Below are positions 8,621-17,589 of a DNA stretch of 64,000 nucleotides, piece by piece. Made by a program: the position numbers and the translations under genes. The notes below the pieces were generated by a model. The model was not told where the DNA came from and did no database searches. It saw only the letters and a list, made by a program, of their open reading frames with translations. Positions within the stretch are counted from its first letter, which is position 1. Each line of letters starts with the position of its first letter. This DNA is from Allonocardiopsis opalescens (GTDB lineage Bacteria; Actinomycetota; Actinomycetes; Streptosporangiales; Streptosporangiaceae). The DNA is taken from assembly GCF_003002095.1 (NCBI RefSeq), contig NZ_PVZC01000006.1, positions 124,001 through 188,000 of the forward strand, written 5' to 3'.

Positions 8621-9148
8621 GTGGACAGGATCCGGCGAGTGGTGACCGGCCTACGCGAAGGGCGGTCGGTGGTCGTCGCCGACCACCTTGTCGATCCGGT
8701 ACGGGTCGGCCTGTATCCCGACACGGACTTCTTCCTGCTCTGGGGCTTCAACGGCGTTCCCGCGGTCGGCTCCGGCGACGGCGGACCCGAATTCGCCCCC
8801 TACTTCCCCGCCCCGGGCGGCACCCGCTTCGTCCTGCTGCGCTGGCCCGCGGACGGCTCCCCCGAGCCGGTCGGGACCGCCGAGGAGCTGACCGAGGAGA
8901 TGGAGCGGCGCCTGCCGGGCGCGCTGGGCGCGATACACGGCCATCCGCGCGGCCCGCACGCGACCGACACGGTCGACTGGTGCATGGTCCTGGACGGCGA
9001 CATGCTGATGGCACTGGACGACGGCGAGGTGCGGCTGGGCGCCGGCGACGTGGTGGTCCAGCGCGGCACCCTGCACTCCTGGCGCAACCCCGGCCGGCGG
9101 CCCGTGCTGATGCTGTTCGCGCTCATCGGAGCGCACCGCACGCGGTGA
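8621..9148 (+). CDS. Cupin domain protein
   Basis: The 175-residue product starts at a GTG directly after AGGAGG-CACG; in-frame ATGs upstream lack a ribosome site. The C-terminal half is a single cupin barrel. Its first motif reads HATDTVDWCMVLDGD, the H-x-T-D-T-x-D-Y/W variant of a large cupin group in which the second histidine of the classic HxH is replaced. The second motif is GAGDVVVQRGTLHSWRN, with the canonical G-D, P/R-G, H and N positions. The N-terminal hundred residues are less typical. Relatives are often small accessory proteins in aromatic or polyketide pathways, but no reaction can be assigned. It is transcribed alone or with the 9429 unit, 280 bases away. Confidence 0.85.
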   Translation: MDRIRRVVTGLREGRSVVVADHLVDPVRVGLYPDTDFFLLWGFNGVPAVGSGDGGPEFAPYFPAPGGTRFVLLRWPADGSPEPVGTAEELTEEMERRLPGALGAIHGHPRGPHATDTVDWCMVLDGDMLMALDDGEVRLGAGDVVVQRGTLHSWRNPGRRPVLMLFALIGAHRTR

Positions 9149-9278
9149 CCCCGGTCCGGCGGCACGGCCGCCGCGCCGCGTACCGGCGGCATATCCGGTC
9201 CGCCGTCATTCCCACCCGAATTCCGGTCGAGCGTTTCTCCACTTAACGAAGAATCAACACACCTTCCGGTCACCGACT

Positions 9279-9292
9279 TTCGACCTGTCGAA
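9279..9292. promoter_or_regulatory. Palindrome upstream of the PfpI-led operon
   Basis: TTCGAC-CT-GTCGAA is a perfect six-base inverted repeat about 137 bases before the first gene of the nine-gene run. It is followed by an unusually AT-rich stretch (CTATTTATTTTTG, around 9318-9330) that probably includes the promoter. An operator role is inference from position and symmetry only. Confidence 0.4.
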
Positions 9293-9428
9293 GTACGGTC
9301 CCCGCGCACCGGGAGGTCTATTTATTTTTGTCCCCACTTGATTCGCTATGTCCATAGATACCCGCCGCGCACGGAGACCCTTCTGTCCGCTGCACCGACC
9401 CATGCACCACAAGCGACGGGAGCCTTCC

Positions 9429-10256
9429 ATGGCGTCCAGAACGATTCTCGTCATCCTCTCGGAGTACGGCTACTGGGGTGAAGAACTCCTCGGGCCGGTC
9501 GCCGCCTGCGACGAGCAGGGGTACCAGACCGTCTTCGCCACGCCCACCGGCAAGCGCCCGCAGGCGCTGCCGCCCAGCCTCGATCCCGGCTACGTCGACC
9601 CGCCGCTGGGCCGGTCGGTGACCACGCCCGAGGTGGCGGTGGCCGTCGCGGAGCTGGACGCGTCGGACCGGCTGAACGACCCGCTCAGCCTGAGCGCGTG
9701 GATCCCCGACCGCCCCTACAACAGCGAGCCGGACTTCCTGCGCCGGATCGAGGGCTACTACCGGGAGCTCGGCCGCATCGACACCGACATCGAGCGCTAC
9801 GACGCGCTGGTCATCGTCGGCGGCAGCGGGCCGATCGTGGACCTGGCCAACAACGGGCGGGTGCACGAGCTGATCCTGGCCTTCCTGCGCGCCGACAAGC
9901 CGATCGTGGCCGAGTGCTACGGGGTGGCCTGCCTGGCCTTCGCCCGCGACTGGGAGGACCGCGACAGCATCATCCGCGGCAAGCACGTCACGGGCCACTG
10001 CAAGGAGTACGACTACAAGGACGGCACCGGCTTCATCGGCGTCGACTTCAACATGGGTCCGCCGCCGTACCCGCTGGAGTACATCCTGCGCGACGCGACC
10101 GCGCCCGACGGCCGCTACCACGGCAACGTCGGCCACGAGACCTCGGTGATCGTCGACTACCCGTTCATCACCGCCCGTTCCACCCCGGACTCCTTCCTGG
10201 CCGGCCAGAAGCTGGTCGAGGTCCTGGAGTCGGGCCTGCGCCGCTACGGCTGGTGA
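9429..10256 (+). CDS. DJ-1/PfpI family protein
   Basis: The 275-residue product has the class I glutamine amidotransferase-like flavodoxin fold of the DJ-1/PfpI superfamily. The nucleophile elbow is AECYGVA with Cys163, preceded by the strand ALVIVGGSGPIVDLAN and a glutamate-rich N-terminus (SEYGYWGEELLGP). It is longer than typical PfpI proteases (about 170-190 residues) because of an insertion around residues 50-120 and a C-terminal extension. Relatives act as glyoxalases (GlxIII), hydratases or chaperones. GGGAG seven bases upstream sets the start. It is the first gene of the run that ends with an FAD monooxygenase. A second DJ-1/PfpI domain occurs two genes downstream, fused to an epimerase domain. 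Confidence 0.88.
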   Translation: MASRTILVILSEYGYWGEELLGPVAACDEQGYQTVFATPTGKRPQALPPSLDPGYVDPPLGRSVTTPEVAVAVAELDASDRLNDPLSLSAWIPDRPYNSEPDFLRRIEGYYRELGRIDTDIERYDALVIVGGSGPIVDLANNGRVHELILAFLRADKPIVAECYGVACLAFARDWEDRDSIIRGKHVTGHCKEYDYKDGTGFIGVDFNMGPPPYPLEYILRDATAPDGRYHGNVGHETSVIVDYPFITARSTPDSFLAGQKLVEVLESGLRRYGW

Positions 10257-10353
10257 CGGTGGCGGGACGGCACCGCACGCGGCCCCAGGCGGGACGCGGC
10301 CCACGTACCGAGCACGGCCCGTCCGGCGAGCGCCGGCGGCAAGGAGGCAGCAC

Positions 10354-11973
10354 ATGAGCGCCAGACCCGGTAAGCAGGCGATCTTCGAGCAGTTCGCCGC
10401 CGACGGCATCACCCACATGTTCGGCAATCCGGGCACGGTGGAGCAGGGCTTCCTGGACGCCTTGGAGGAGGCGCCCGGCATGGAGTACGTCCTCGCGCTC
10501 CAGGAGACCGTGGCGCTGGGCATCGCCGACGGCTACGCCCGCGCCTCCGGCGGGCCCGCGCTGGTGCAGCTGCACGTCGGCGTGGGGCTCGGCAACGGCA
10601 TCGGCATGCTCTACCAGGCGATGCGGGGCCACTCGCCGCTGGTGGTGGTGGCCGGGGACGCGGGCGTGCGCTACGACGCGATGGACGCGCAGATGGCCGC
10701 CGACCTGGTGGCGATGGCCCGTCCCGTCACCAAGTACGCCACCCGCGTCACCCACCCCGACTCGCTGCTGCGGGTGCTGCGCCGCGCGGTGAAGACGGCG
10801 ATGACGCCGCCGCGCGGCCCGGTCTTCGTCGGGCTGCCGATGGACGTGCTGGACGCCGACACCGCCGAGCCGGCCGTGCCCAGCACGGTGCCGTCCCGAT
10901 CGGTGCTGCCGGTGCCCGCCGAACTGGAGCGGGCGGCCGAGGCGCTGCGCGGCGCCGAGCGGCCCGTCGTGCTGATGGGCGACGGCGTCGCGGTCTCGGG
11001 CGCCCAGGAGGAGCTGGTCCGCATCGCCGAGCTGCTGGGCGCACCGGTGTGGGGGGTGGACTCCTCCGAGCTGAACATGGACACCACCCACCCGCTGTAC
11101 CGGGGCCAGCTGGGCCACATGTTCGGCTCGGTCAGCGGCGCCGCGGTCCGCGAGGCCGACGCGGTGCTGATCGTGGGCACCTACGTGTTCCCCGAGGTCT
11201 TCCCGATGCTCGACAGCCCGTTCCGGCCGGACGCGCGAATCGTGCACATCGACCTGGACGCCTACGAGATCGGCAAGAACTTCCCCGTCGACGTCGCCCT
11301 GGTCGCCGATCCCAGACCGACCCTGGCGGCGCTGGCCGGCCGGCTGGCCTCCCAGTCGGCCGGCCGTCCAAGCGACGAGGCGCCCGGCGAGTACTGCCCG
11401 GTCCAGCCGCAGCCCCGCGCCGACGGGCCGCTGATCGAACTGTTCGCCGCGGAGCTGGCCCGCCAGGCCCCCGAGGACCTGGTCGTCTTCGACGAGGCGC
11501 TGACCGCTTCGGGCGGGCTCACCCGGCAGCTGCCGCCCCGCAGGCCCGGTTCCTACTTCGCCACCCGAGGCGGCTCGCTGGGCGTGGGCATCCCGGGCGC
11601 GATCGGCGCCAAGCTGGCCAGGCCCGGCGCCGAGGTGGTCGGCTTCACCGGCGACGGCGGCAGCATGTACACGATCCAGGCGCTGTGGACCGCGGCCAGG
11701 CACAACGTCGCCGCCAGGTTCGTGATCTGCAACAACCGCAGGTACGGGCTGCTGGACAACAACATCGACCAGTACTGGCGCGAGCGCGGCATCCCCCCGC
11801 ACGCCTACCCCGGCGGCTTCGACCTGTCGCGGCCGGAGATCGACTTCCCCCGGCTCGCGGGCGCCCTGGACGTGCCCGGGCTGCGGGTCGACAAGCCCGC
11901 GCAGGTGGAGTCCGCGGTGGCGCGGATGCTCGCCGCGCCCGGGCCGTTCCTCATCGACCTCGACACGGCATGA
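10354..11973 (+). CDS. ThDP-dependent enzyme (benzoylformate decarboxylase-like)
   Basis: The 539-residue protein has the three domains of ThDP-dependent decarboxylases. The N-terminal Pyr domain has HMFGNPGTVEQGF and the conserved catalytic glutamate E51 in LALQETVALG; a central transhydrogenase-III-like domain covers about 190-330; the C-terminal PP domain has the metal/ThDP motif starting GDGGSMYT (GDG) and ending CNN. The GNPGT signature and LQLH segment favour the benzoylformate/phenylglyoxylate decarboxylase group over acetolactate synthase, which usually reads differently here. It would decarboxylate a 2-keto acid or ligate aldehydes; the substrate is unknown. AGGAGG precedes the ATG, 97 bases after the first PfpI gene and 34 before the fusion gene. 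Confidence 0.92.
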   Translation: MSARPGKQAIFEQFAADGITHMFGNPGTVEQGFLDALEEAPGMEYVLALQETVALGIADGYARASGGPALVQLHVGVGLGNGIGMLYQAMRGHSPLVVVAGDAGVRYDAMDAQMAADLVAMARPVTKYATRVTHPDSLLRVLRRAVKTAMTPPRGPVFVGLPMDVLDADTAEPAVPSTVPSRSVLPVPAELERAAEALRGAERPVVLMGDGVAVSGAQEELVRIAELLGAPVWGVDSSELNMDTTHPLYRGQLGHMFGSVSGAAVREADAVLIVGTYVFPEVFPMLDSPFRPDARIVHIDLDAYEIGKNFPVDVALVADPRPTLAALAGRLASQSAGRPSDEAPGEYCPVQPQPRADGPLIELFAAELARQAPEDLVVFDEALTASGGLTRQLPPRRPGSYFATRGGSLGVGIPGAIGAKLARPGAEVVGFTGDGGSMYTIQALWTAARHNVAARFVICNNRRYGLLDNNIDQYWRERGIPPHAYPGGFDLSRPEIDFPRLAGALDVPGLRVDKPAQVESAVARMLAAPGPFLIDLDTA

Positions 11974-12007
11974 GCACCGGCGCGCGACGCCAAGGAGGCA
12001 GCAGCAG

Positions 12008-14590
12008 ATGAGCACGGAGGGCGCCCGGCTCACGGGCCGCACCATCGCGATCCTGATGGAGAGCGACTACGTCGAACCCGAACTCCACTACTACCAGCGG
12101 CGCTTCGCCGAGGAGGGCGCCAAGGTCGAGTTCCTCACCCGGCTGTGGGGGCAGCCCTCGATCACCTTCCACGGCCACGAGTACCAGCAGCCGTTCACCG
12201 TGGACGGCGACCTGGAGGCGGTCGACGCCGAGCGGCTGGCCTCCTTCGACGCGCTGATCGTGCCCTCGGGCATGGTCTCGGACCGGCTGCGCTACACCGA
12301 GGACGTCAAGGAGCTGTCCCCGGCGGTGAAGCTGCTGCGCGACGCCTTCGCCCGGCCCGAGGTGCTCAAGGGCATCATCTGCCACGGCCTGTGGCTGGCC
12401 GCGCCGATCCCCGAGGTGGTGCGCGGGCGGCGGCTGACCTGCCACAACAATCTCATCGGCGATGCGCGCAACATGGGCGCGGTCTACACCGACCAGGACG
12501 TGGTGGTCGACGGCGACCTGGTCACCGGCCGCAGCGCCGGCCACTGCCACCTGTTCGCCCGGATGCTCATCGACCTGGTGGCCGCCAGGACCGCGCCGCG
12601 CCGCCCGGCACTGCCCGGCCCCCGCCGCCCGGCCGAGGCCGTCCGCTCGCTCACCGCCGATGCGGCGCCCGCCCCGGTGGCGGCCCCCGTCCGGGCGCCC
12701 GCGCCCGCCGCGGTGGCCGCGCCGGCCGCCGCGCCGGCCCCGGCCGCGCCCGAAGGCGCCTACCGGCCCGACTTCACCTTCTCCGACCTGGTCGCCGGCT
12801 ACGTGACCGACTACGACGCCGACCGGGGCGACCTCGGCCTGCGCACCAGCGACGGCCGCACCGTGCGGGCCAGGGTCGGCCCGACCACCACCGCGGAGTT
12901 CCTGCGCAACCTCGGCCACCCCTACGTCGACGCCGGCGCGCACCTGGCCGACCTGCTGGTCCCCGGCCGGCACGTGTTCGCGCACGGCATCTACTACTCC
13001 GAGCACGGCGGCCACACCTTCGAGGCCAAGCGGCTGGTCTTCGTCGGCCGCCGGGTCGGCGAGTACGAGTTCGCCGACCCCAACTGGTGGGTGGACCAGC
13101 TCAAGGAGCTGGCCCGCTTCTACCGGCGCGCGCAGTTCGGCGAGGGCGAGATCGACTACGCCGACTACCGCACCGTCCTGCGGCTGGGCGGCGACAAGAC
13201 CGACAGCCACGTGCAGGAGACCGACACCATCTCGCGGCTCATCTACGGGATGTCCTCGGCCTACATGCTCACCGGGGACGAGGACTTCCTGGAGGTGGCC
13301 GAGCGCGGCACCGCCTACCTGCGCGACCACATGCGCTTCGTCGACCGCGACGAGGACGTCGTGTACTGGTACCACGGCATCGAGGTCAACGGCGACTCCG
13401 AGCGCAAGCTGTTCACCTCCGAGTTCGGCGACGACTACGACGCCATCCCGATGTACGAGCAGATCTACGCCCTCGCCGGCCCCACCCAGCTGTACCGGAT
13501 CACCGGCGACCGGCGGATCGCCTCCGACATCGACGGCACCCTGCGGCTGATCAAGCGCTTCTTCCGGGACGACGACAAGGGCGGCTACTTCTCCCACATC
13601 GACCCGATCCTGCTCAGCCCGCACCACGAGTCGCTGGGCCCCAACCGGGCCCGCAAGAACTGGAACTCCGTCGGCGACCACGCCCCGGCCTACCTGTTCA
13701 ACCTGTACCTCGCCACCGGCGACGAGGCGCACCGGGCCATGCTGGAGGAGTGCTTCGACCTGATCGCCGAGCACATGCCCGAGGCCGGCAGCCCCTTCGT
13801 CCAGGAGCGCTTCCACGCCGACTGGACCCCCGACCGCAGCTGGTTCTGGCAGCAGAACCGCGCCGTGGTCGGGCACAACCTGAAGATCGCCTGGAACCTG
13901 ATGCGGATGATGTCGGTCACCGCCAAGGACGGCTACCGCGAGCTGGCCGAGCGGATCGGGCGCACCATGCCGGAGTTCGGCAGCGACCGCCAGCGCGGCG
14001 GCTGGTACGACGTGGTGGAGCGCACCCGCGCCGAGGGCGAGGGCGTGCACCGCTTCGTCTGGCACGACCGCAAGGCGTGGTGGCAGCAGGAGCAGGCCAT
14101 CCTCGCCTACCAGATCCTGGCCGGCCACAGCGGCGACGGCGAGTTCCTGCGGCACGCCAGGGAGGCCGCCGCCTTCTACAACGCCTACTTCCTGGACCAC
14201 GACGAGGGCGGCGTGTTCTTCAACGTGCTCGCCGACGGCACCCCGTACCTGGTCGGCAACGAGCGGTTCAAGGGCAGCCACTCGATGAGCATGTACCACA
14301 CCGCCGAACTGTGCTTCCTGGCCACCGTCTACGAGCGGCTGCTGATCGACGCCGAACCGCTGACCCTGCACTTCAAGCCGCGCCCCGACGGCTTCGCCGA
14401 CCGGACGCTGCGGGTCGCACCCGACGCCCTGCCGGCCGGCCGGGTGCGGCTGGAGTGGGTGGAGATCGACGGCCGCCCGTACTCGGCCTTCGACGCCGCC
14501 GCGCTGACCGTGAAGCTGCCGGACTCCGAGCACGCGGTGACGGTCCGGGCGCACCTGGCGCCGGTGGAGGGCGGGAGGACGCGAGGGTAG
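12008..14590 (+). CDS. DJ-1/PfpI - AGE (N-acylglucosamine 2-epimerase-like) fusion
   Basis: The 860-residue multidomain protein begins with a DJ-1/PfpI domain (about 10-195, Cys125 in IICHGLWLAA). An Ala/Pro linker (197-249) follows, then a beta-rich segment (255-350, from FTFSDLVAGYVTDYD to HGIYYSEHGGHTFEAKRL) that I do not recognise. An (alpha/alpha)6-barrel domain of the AGE superfamily (about 355-800) carries VGHNLKIAWNLMR (His623), WWQQEQAILAY and GSHSMSMYHTAEL, the histidine-bearing motifs used by 2-epimerases and aldose-ketose isomerases. The last 60 residues look like a small beta domain. A sugar epimerase or isomerase fused to a glyoxal-type DJ-1 domain suggests handling of reactive aldose or ketose intermediates. 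AAGGAGG precedes the start. Confidence 0.88.
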   Translation: MSTEGARLTGRTIAILMESDYVEPELHYYQRRFAEEGAKVEFLTRLWGQPSITFHGHEYQQPFTVDGDLEAVDAERLASFDALIVPSGMVSDRLRYTEDVKELSPAVKLLRDAFARPEVLKGIICHGLWLAAPIPEVVRGRRLTCHNNLIGDARNMGAVYTDQDVVVDGDLVTGRSAGHCHLFARMLIDLVAARTAPRRPALPGPRRPAEAVRSLTADAAPAPVAAPVRAPAPAAVAAPAAAPAPAAPEGAYRPDFTFSDLVAGYVTDYDADRGDLGLRTSDGRTVRARVGPTTTAEFLRNLGHPYVDAGAHLADLLVPGRHVFAHGIYYSEHGGHTFEAKRLVFVGRRVGEYEFADPNWWVDQLKELARFYRRAQFGEGEIDYADYRTVLRLGGDKTDSHVQETDTISRLIYGMSSAYMLTGDEDFLEVAERGTAYLRDHMRFVDRDEDVVYWYHGIEVNGDSERKLFTSEFGDDYDAIPMYEQIYALAGPTQLYRITGDRRIASDIDGTLRLIKRFFRDDDKGGYFSHIDPILLSPHHESLGPNRARKNWNSVGDHAPAYLFNLYLATGDEAHRAMLEECFDLIAEHMPEAGSPFVQERFHADWTPDRSWFWQQNRAVVGHNLKIAWNLMRMMSVTAKDGYRELAERIGRTMPEFGSDRQRGGWYDVVERTRAEGEGVHRFVWHDRKAWWQQEQAILAYQILAGHSGDGEFLRHAREAAAFYNAYFLDHDEGGVFFNVLADGTPYLVGNERFKGSHSMSMYHTAELCFLATVYERLLIDAEPLTLHFKPRPDGFADRTLRVAPDALPAGRVRLEWVEIDGRPYSAFDAAALTVKLPDSEHAVTVRAHLAPVEGGRTRG

Positions 14591-14710
14591 TCCCGCGCTG
14601 AGCCGGTGCGGCGCCGCCGTACGGCCGCCGGTCGGGGGCCGGCGCGGGAGGAACGAGAACAGCAGGCACCGCGACCGTCCGGCAGGACGGTTACCAGTCA
14701 GGAGTTGATC

Positions 14711-15046
14711 ATGCAGATCGAGAGACAGACGGTCGGGGACGTCACCGTCATCACGCTGGACGGCAGCCTCGACAGCAGCACCGCGCCCCGCGCACGGCTG
14801 GACCTGGAGAAGCTGGTGCCCGACGGCGGGCGGGTCCTCCTCGACCTCAGCCGGACCTCGTACATGTCGAGCGCCGGCCTGCGGGTGCTGCTGACCATCT
14901 ACCGGCAGAGCCAGCGCACCGGCGCCCGGGTGGCGCTCACCGGGGTGCCGCCCGAGATGCGCGAGATCATGGCGGCCACCGGCTTCCTGACCTTCTTCAG
15001 CGTCTCCGACACGGTCCAGCACGGCGTTCAGGAACTCACGGCATGA
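14711..15046 (+). CDS. STAS domain anti-sigma factor antagonist (SpoIIAA/RsbV-like)
   Basis: The 111-residue single STAS domain reads MQIERQTVGDVTVITLDGSL, with the phosphorylation loop DLSRTSYMSSAGLRVL; Ser53 or Ser54 occupies the SpoIIAA Ser58 position. TCAGGAG upstream fixes the ATG at 14711. In partner switching, an RsbW/SpoIIAB kinase phosphorylates this serine and a PP2C phosphatase removes the phosphate; the dephosphorylated form sequesters the kinase. Both such partners are encoded downstream. Its stop overlaps the start of glgX by four bases (ATGA), so the signalling protein and the glycogen enzyme are translationally coupled, which is unusual. Confidence 0.93.
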   Translation: MQIERQTVGDVTVITLDGSLDSSTAPRARLDLEKLVPDGGRVLLDLSRTSYMSSAGLRVLLTIYRQSQRTGARVALTGVPPEMREIMAATGFLTFFSVSDTVQHGVQELTA

Positions 15047-17214
15047 CCGGGACATCGAAGCGGGAGTCCTTCCGCGACGTACAGGTCGATCCGCTGCCGC
15101 AGCGGATCGACGCGTACCCCACCCAGACGATCGCCGGCTTCCCGGTGCGTCCCGGCCAGGCGCTGCCGTTCGGCGCCACGCCGGTGCCCGGCGGCATCAA
15201 CTTCTCCGTCTACTCCAACGGCGCCGAGCGGATGACCCTGGTGCTGTTCCGGCCGGGCGAGCCCCGGCCGCTGGCCGAACTGCCGTTCCCGCCGTCCTTC
15301 CGGACCGGCGGCGTGTACGCGATGACCGTGTTCGGGCTCGACCCCGAGAGCATCGAGTACGGCTACCGCGCCTACGGTCCGTTCGAGCCCGAGATGGGCC
15401 ACCGCTTCGACGCCCGCTGGGTGCTCACCGACCCCTACGCCAGGCTGATCGCCGGCCACGAGACCTGGGGGCGGCCGAGCGCGCCCGACGACCCGTACCC
15501 GTACCGGGCCCGCGTCCCCTACGGCGACTTCGACTGGGAGGAGGTGGTCTCCCCGGGCCACCGGCACGAGGACCTGGTCATCTACGAGACGCACGTGCGC
15601 GGCTTCACCGCCCACCCCGCCTCCGAGACCTCCGCGCCCGGCACCTTCTCCGCCCTGGTCGAGAAGATCCCCTACCTCAAGGGGCTGGGCGTCAACTGCG
15701 TCGAACTGATGCCGACCTACGAGTTCGACGAGCTGGACAACCCGCGCACCGATCCGACGACCGGGCGGCGGCTGTACAACTACTGGGGCTACAACCCGCT
15801 CGGCTTCTTCGCGCCGAAGGCGTCCTACGCGGCCACCGGCCGCTTCGGGATGCAGGTCGACGAGTTCAAGAACATGGTCAAGGAGCTGCACCGGGCCGGG
15901 ATCGAGGTCGTGCTCGACGTGGTGTTCAACCACACCGCCGAGGGCAACGAGCAGGGGCCGACCATCTCCTTCCGCGGCCTGGACAACAGCACCTACTACA
16001 TGCTGACACCGGGCGGCTACTACGCCAACTTCAGCGGCACCGGCAACACGCTGAACTGCAACCACCCGGTGGTGCGCCAGTTCGTGCTGGACTGCCTGCG
16101 CTACTGGGTCACCGAGTTCCGCGTCGACGGCTTCCGCTTCGACCTGGCGTCGATCCTCGGCCGGGCCCCCGACGGGTCGGTGCTGCCCAATCCGCCGCTG
16201 CTGGAGACCCTGGCCCACGACCCGGTCCTGCGCGACTGCAAGCTGATCGCGGAGGCCTGGGACGCGGCCGGGCTGTACCAGGTGGGCAGCTTCCCGGCCT
16301 ATGACCGCTGGTCGGAGTGGAACGGCCGCTACCGCGACACCGTCCGCCGCTTCCTCAAGGGCGACGCCGGCACCGTTGGCGACATGGCCACCCGGCTGGC
16401 GGGCTCCAGCGACCTCTACGGACGCCGCGGTCCGACCGCCTCCATCAACTTCGTCACCGCGCACGACGGCTTCACCCTGCGCGACCTCGTCTCCTACAAC
16501 ACCAAGCACAACGAGGCCAACGGGGAGGACAACCGGGACGGCGACAACGCCAACAACTCCTGGAACTGCGGCTGGGAGGGCCCCACCGACGACCCCGAGG
16601 TGCTGCGGCTGCGCAACCGCCAGAGCCGCAACGCGCTGCTGCTCCTGCTGACCAGCCGCGGCGTGCCGATGCTGCTGTCGGGCGACGAGGTGGGGCGCAC
16701 CCAGGACGGCAACAACAACGCCTACTGCCAGGACGGGCCGCAGTCGTGGTTCGACTGGCGGCTCACCGAGGAGAACGCCGACCTGCTGCGGTTCACCCGG
16801 TGCGCGATCGCGTTCCGGGCGGCCCACCCGGCGCTGCGCCCGCGCTCTGACCGCTCCGCTCCCGTCACCGACCAGCTGTTCCCCGACGTGAGCTGGCACG
16901 GCGTGCACGACTGGACCCCGGACTGGTCGGCCGACAGCCGACTGCTCGCGGCGATGTTCTACGCGGGCCTGCCCTCGGGCGCCGAAGTCCAGCACGACTG
17001 CGTGTACGTGGCCGCCAACAGCCACTGGGAGGGACAGCGGCTGGAACTGCCGCGGCTCCCCGAGGAGCTGGCCTGGCACACCTTCGCCGACACCGCGGCC
17101 GAGGCGCCGCACGACGTGTACGAGCCGGGCCGCGAGGCCCTGCGGGCGGACCAGTCGCGGGCCCTGGTGGGTCCGCGCAGCGTGCTGGTGCTGGTCGCCC
17201 GTTCCCGCCTGTAG
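15043..17214 (+). CDS. glgX: Glycogen debranching enzyme GlgX (GH13)
   Basis: The 723-residue product is full length for GlgX/TreX isoamylase-type debranching enzymes. An N-terminal CBM48-like domain (FGATPVPGGINFSVYSNGAE) precedes the GH13 barrel. Barrel motifs are DVVFNHTAEGN (region I), GFRFDLASIL with the nucleophile Asp (II), LIAEAWDAAG with the acid/base Glu (III) and FVTAHDGFTL (IV, transition-state Asp), followed by the GlgX hallmark NNAYCQD near DGNNNAYC. It hydrolyses alpha-1,6 branches of phosphorylase limit dextrin. The ATG overlaps the upstream STAS stop, and another STAS gene follows 54 bases later, so this copy is embedded in a signalling operon rather than a glg cluster. Confidence 0.96.
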   Translation: MTGTSKRESFRDVQVDPLPQRIDAYPTQTIAGFPVRPGQALPFGATPVPGGINFSVYSNGAERMTLVLFRPGEPRPLAELPFPPSFRTGGVYAMTVFGLDPESIEYGYRAYGPFEPEMGHRFDARWVLTDPYARLIAGHETWGRPSAPDDPYPYRARVPYGDFDWEEVVSPGHRHEDLVIYETHVRGFTAHPASETSAPGTFSALVEKIPYLKGLGVNCVELMPTYEFDELDNPRTDPTTGRRLYNYWGYNPLGFFAPKASYAATGRFGMQVDEFKNMVKELHRAGIEVVLDVVFNHTAEGNEQGPTISFRGLDNSTYYMLTPGGYYANFSGTGNTLNCNHPVVRQFVLDCLRYWVTEFRVDGFRFDLASILGRAPDGSVLPNPPLLETLAHDPVLRDCKLIAEAWDAAGLYQVGSFPAYDRWSEWNGRYRDTVRRFLKGDAGTVGDMATRLAGSSDLYGRRGPTASINFVTAHDGFTLRDLVSYNTKHNEANGEDNRDGDNANNSWNCGWEGPTDDPEVLRLRNRQSRNALLLLLTSRGVPMLLSGDEVGRTQDGNNNAYCQDGPQSWFDWRLTEENADLLRFTRCAIAFRAAHPALRPRSDRSAPVTDQLFPDVSWHGVHDWTPDWSADSRLLAAMFYAGLPSGAEVQHDCVYVAANSHWEGQRLELPRLPEELAWHTFADTAAEAPHDVYEPGREALRADQSRALVGPRSVLVLVARSRL

Positions 17215-17268
17215 CCGCCGCACCCGACCGCAGTCCCAGGCACCCGTTGCCGTAAGTGAGGAATCAGC

Positions 17269-17589
17269 ATGAGCTTCTCCGCCACGATGCGACTCGACGA
17301 CGACGTCGCCACGATCCGGCTGACCGGCGACCTCGACGCCCGGTCCGCCCCGGAGTTCAACGAGCTGGTCAACGAGGCGACCGGCCTCCAGGTCAACCGG
17401 ATGGTCCTGATCATGGACGAGCTGGCCTACATGTCCTCGGCCGGCCTGCGTTGCCTGGTGTTCGCGCACCAGAAGATGCCGCCGGGACGCGACCTCGTGC
17501 TGGTGGGGGCGCGCCCGGAGGTGGTCGAGACCATCAAGCTCACCGGCTTCGACCGCAGCGTCCTCATCGAGCAGTCCACGGAGGCGTGA
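17269..17589 (+). CDS. STAS domain anti-sigma factor antagonist
   Basis: The 106-residue STAS protein reads MSFSATMRLDDDVATIRLTG, with the loop LIMDELAYMSSAGLRCLVF placing Ser56/Ser57 at the regulatory phosphoserine position, and VETIKLTGFDRSVLIE at the C-terminus. It differs clearly from the first STAS protein (14711), so the operon encodes two distinct antagonists for one visible kinase. Its stop overlaps the next start (TGATG), implying coupled synthesis with the RsbW-like ATPase. The sigma factor or other output controlled is not encoded in the window. Confidence 0.93.
   Translation: MSFSATMRLDDDVATIRLTGDLDARSAPEFNELVNEATGLQVNRMVLIMDELAYMSSAGLRCLVFAHQKMPPGRDLVLVGARPEVVETIKLTGFDRSVLIEQSTEA

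Noticed and set aside
11951-15055. Open frame of 1034 codons on the minus strand
   Set aside because: It is antisense to the PfpI-AGE fusion and STAS genes, whose domains and ribosome sites are clear.
15028-17469. Open frame of 813 codons on the minus strand
   Set aside because: It is antisense to glgX, which has all GH13 motifs.
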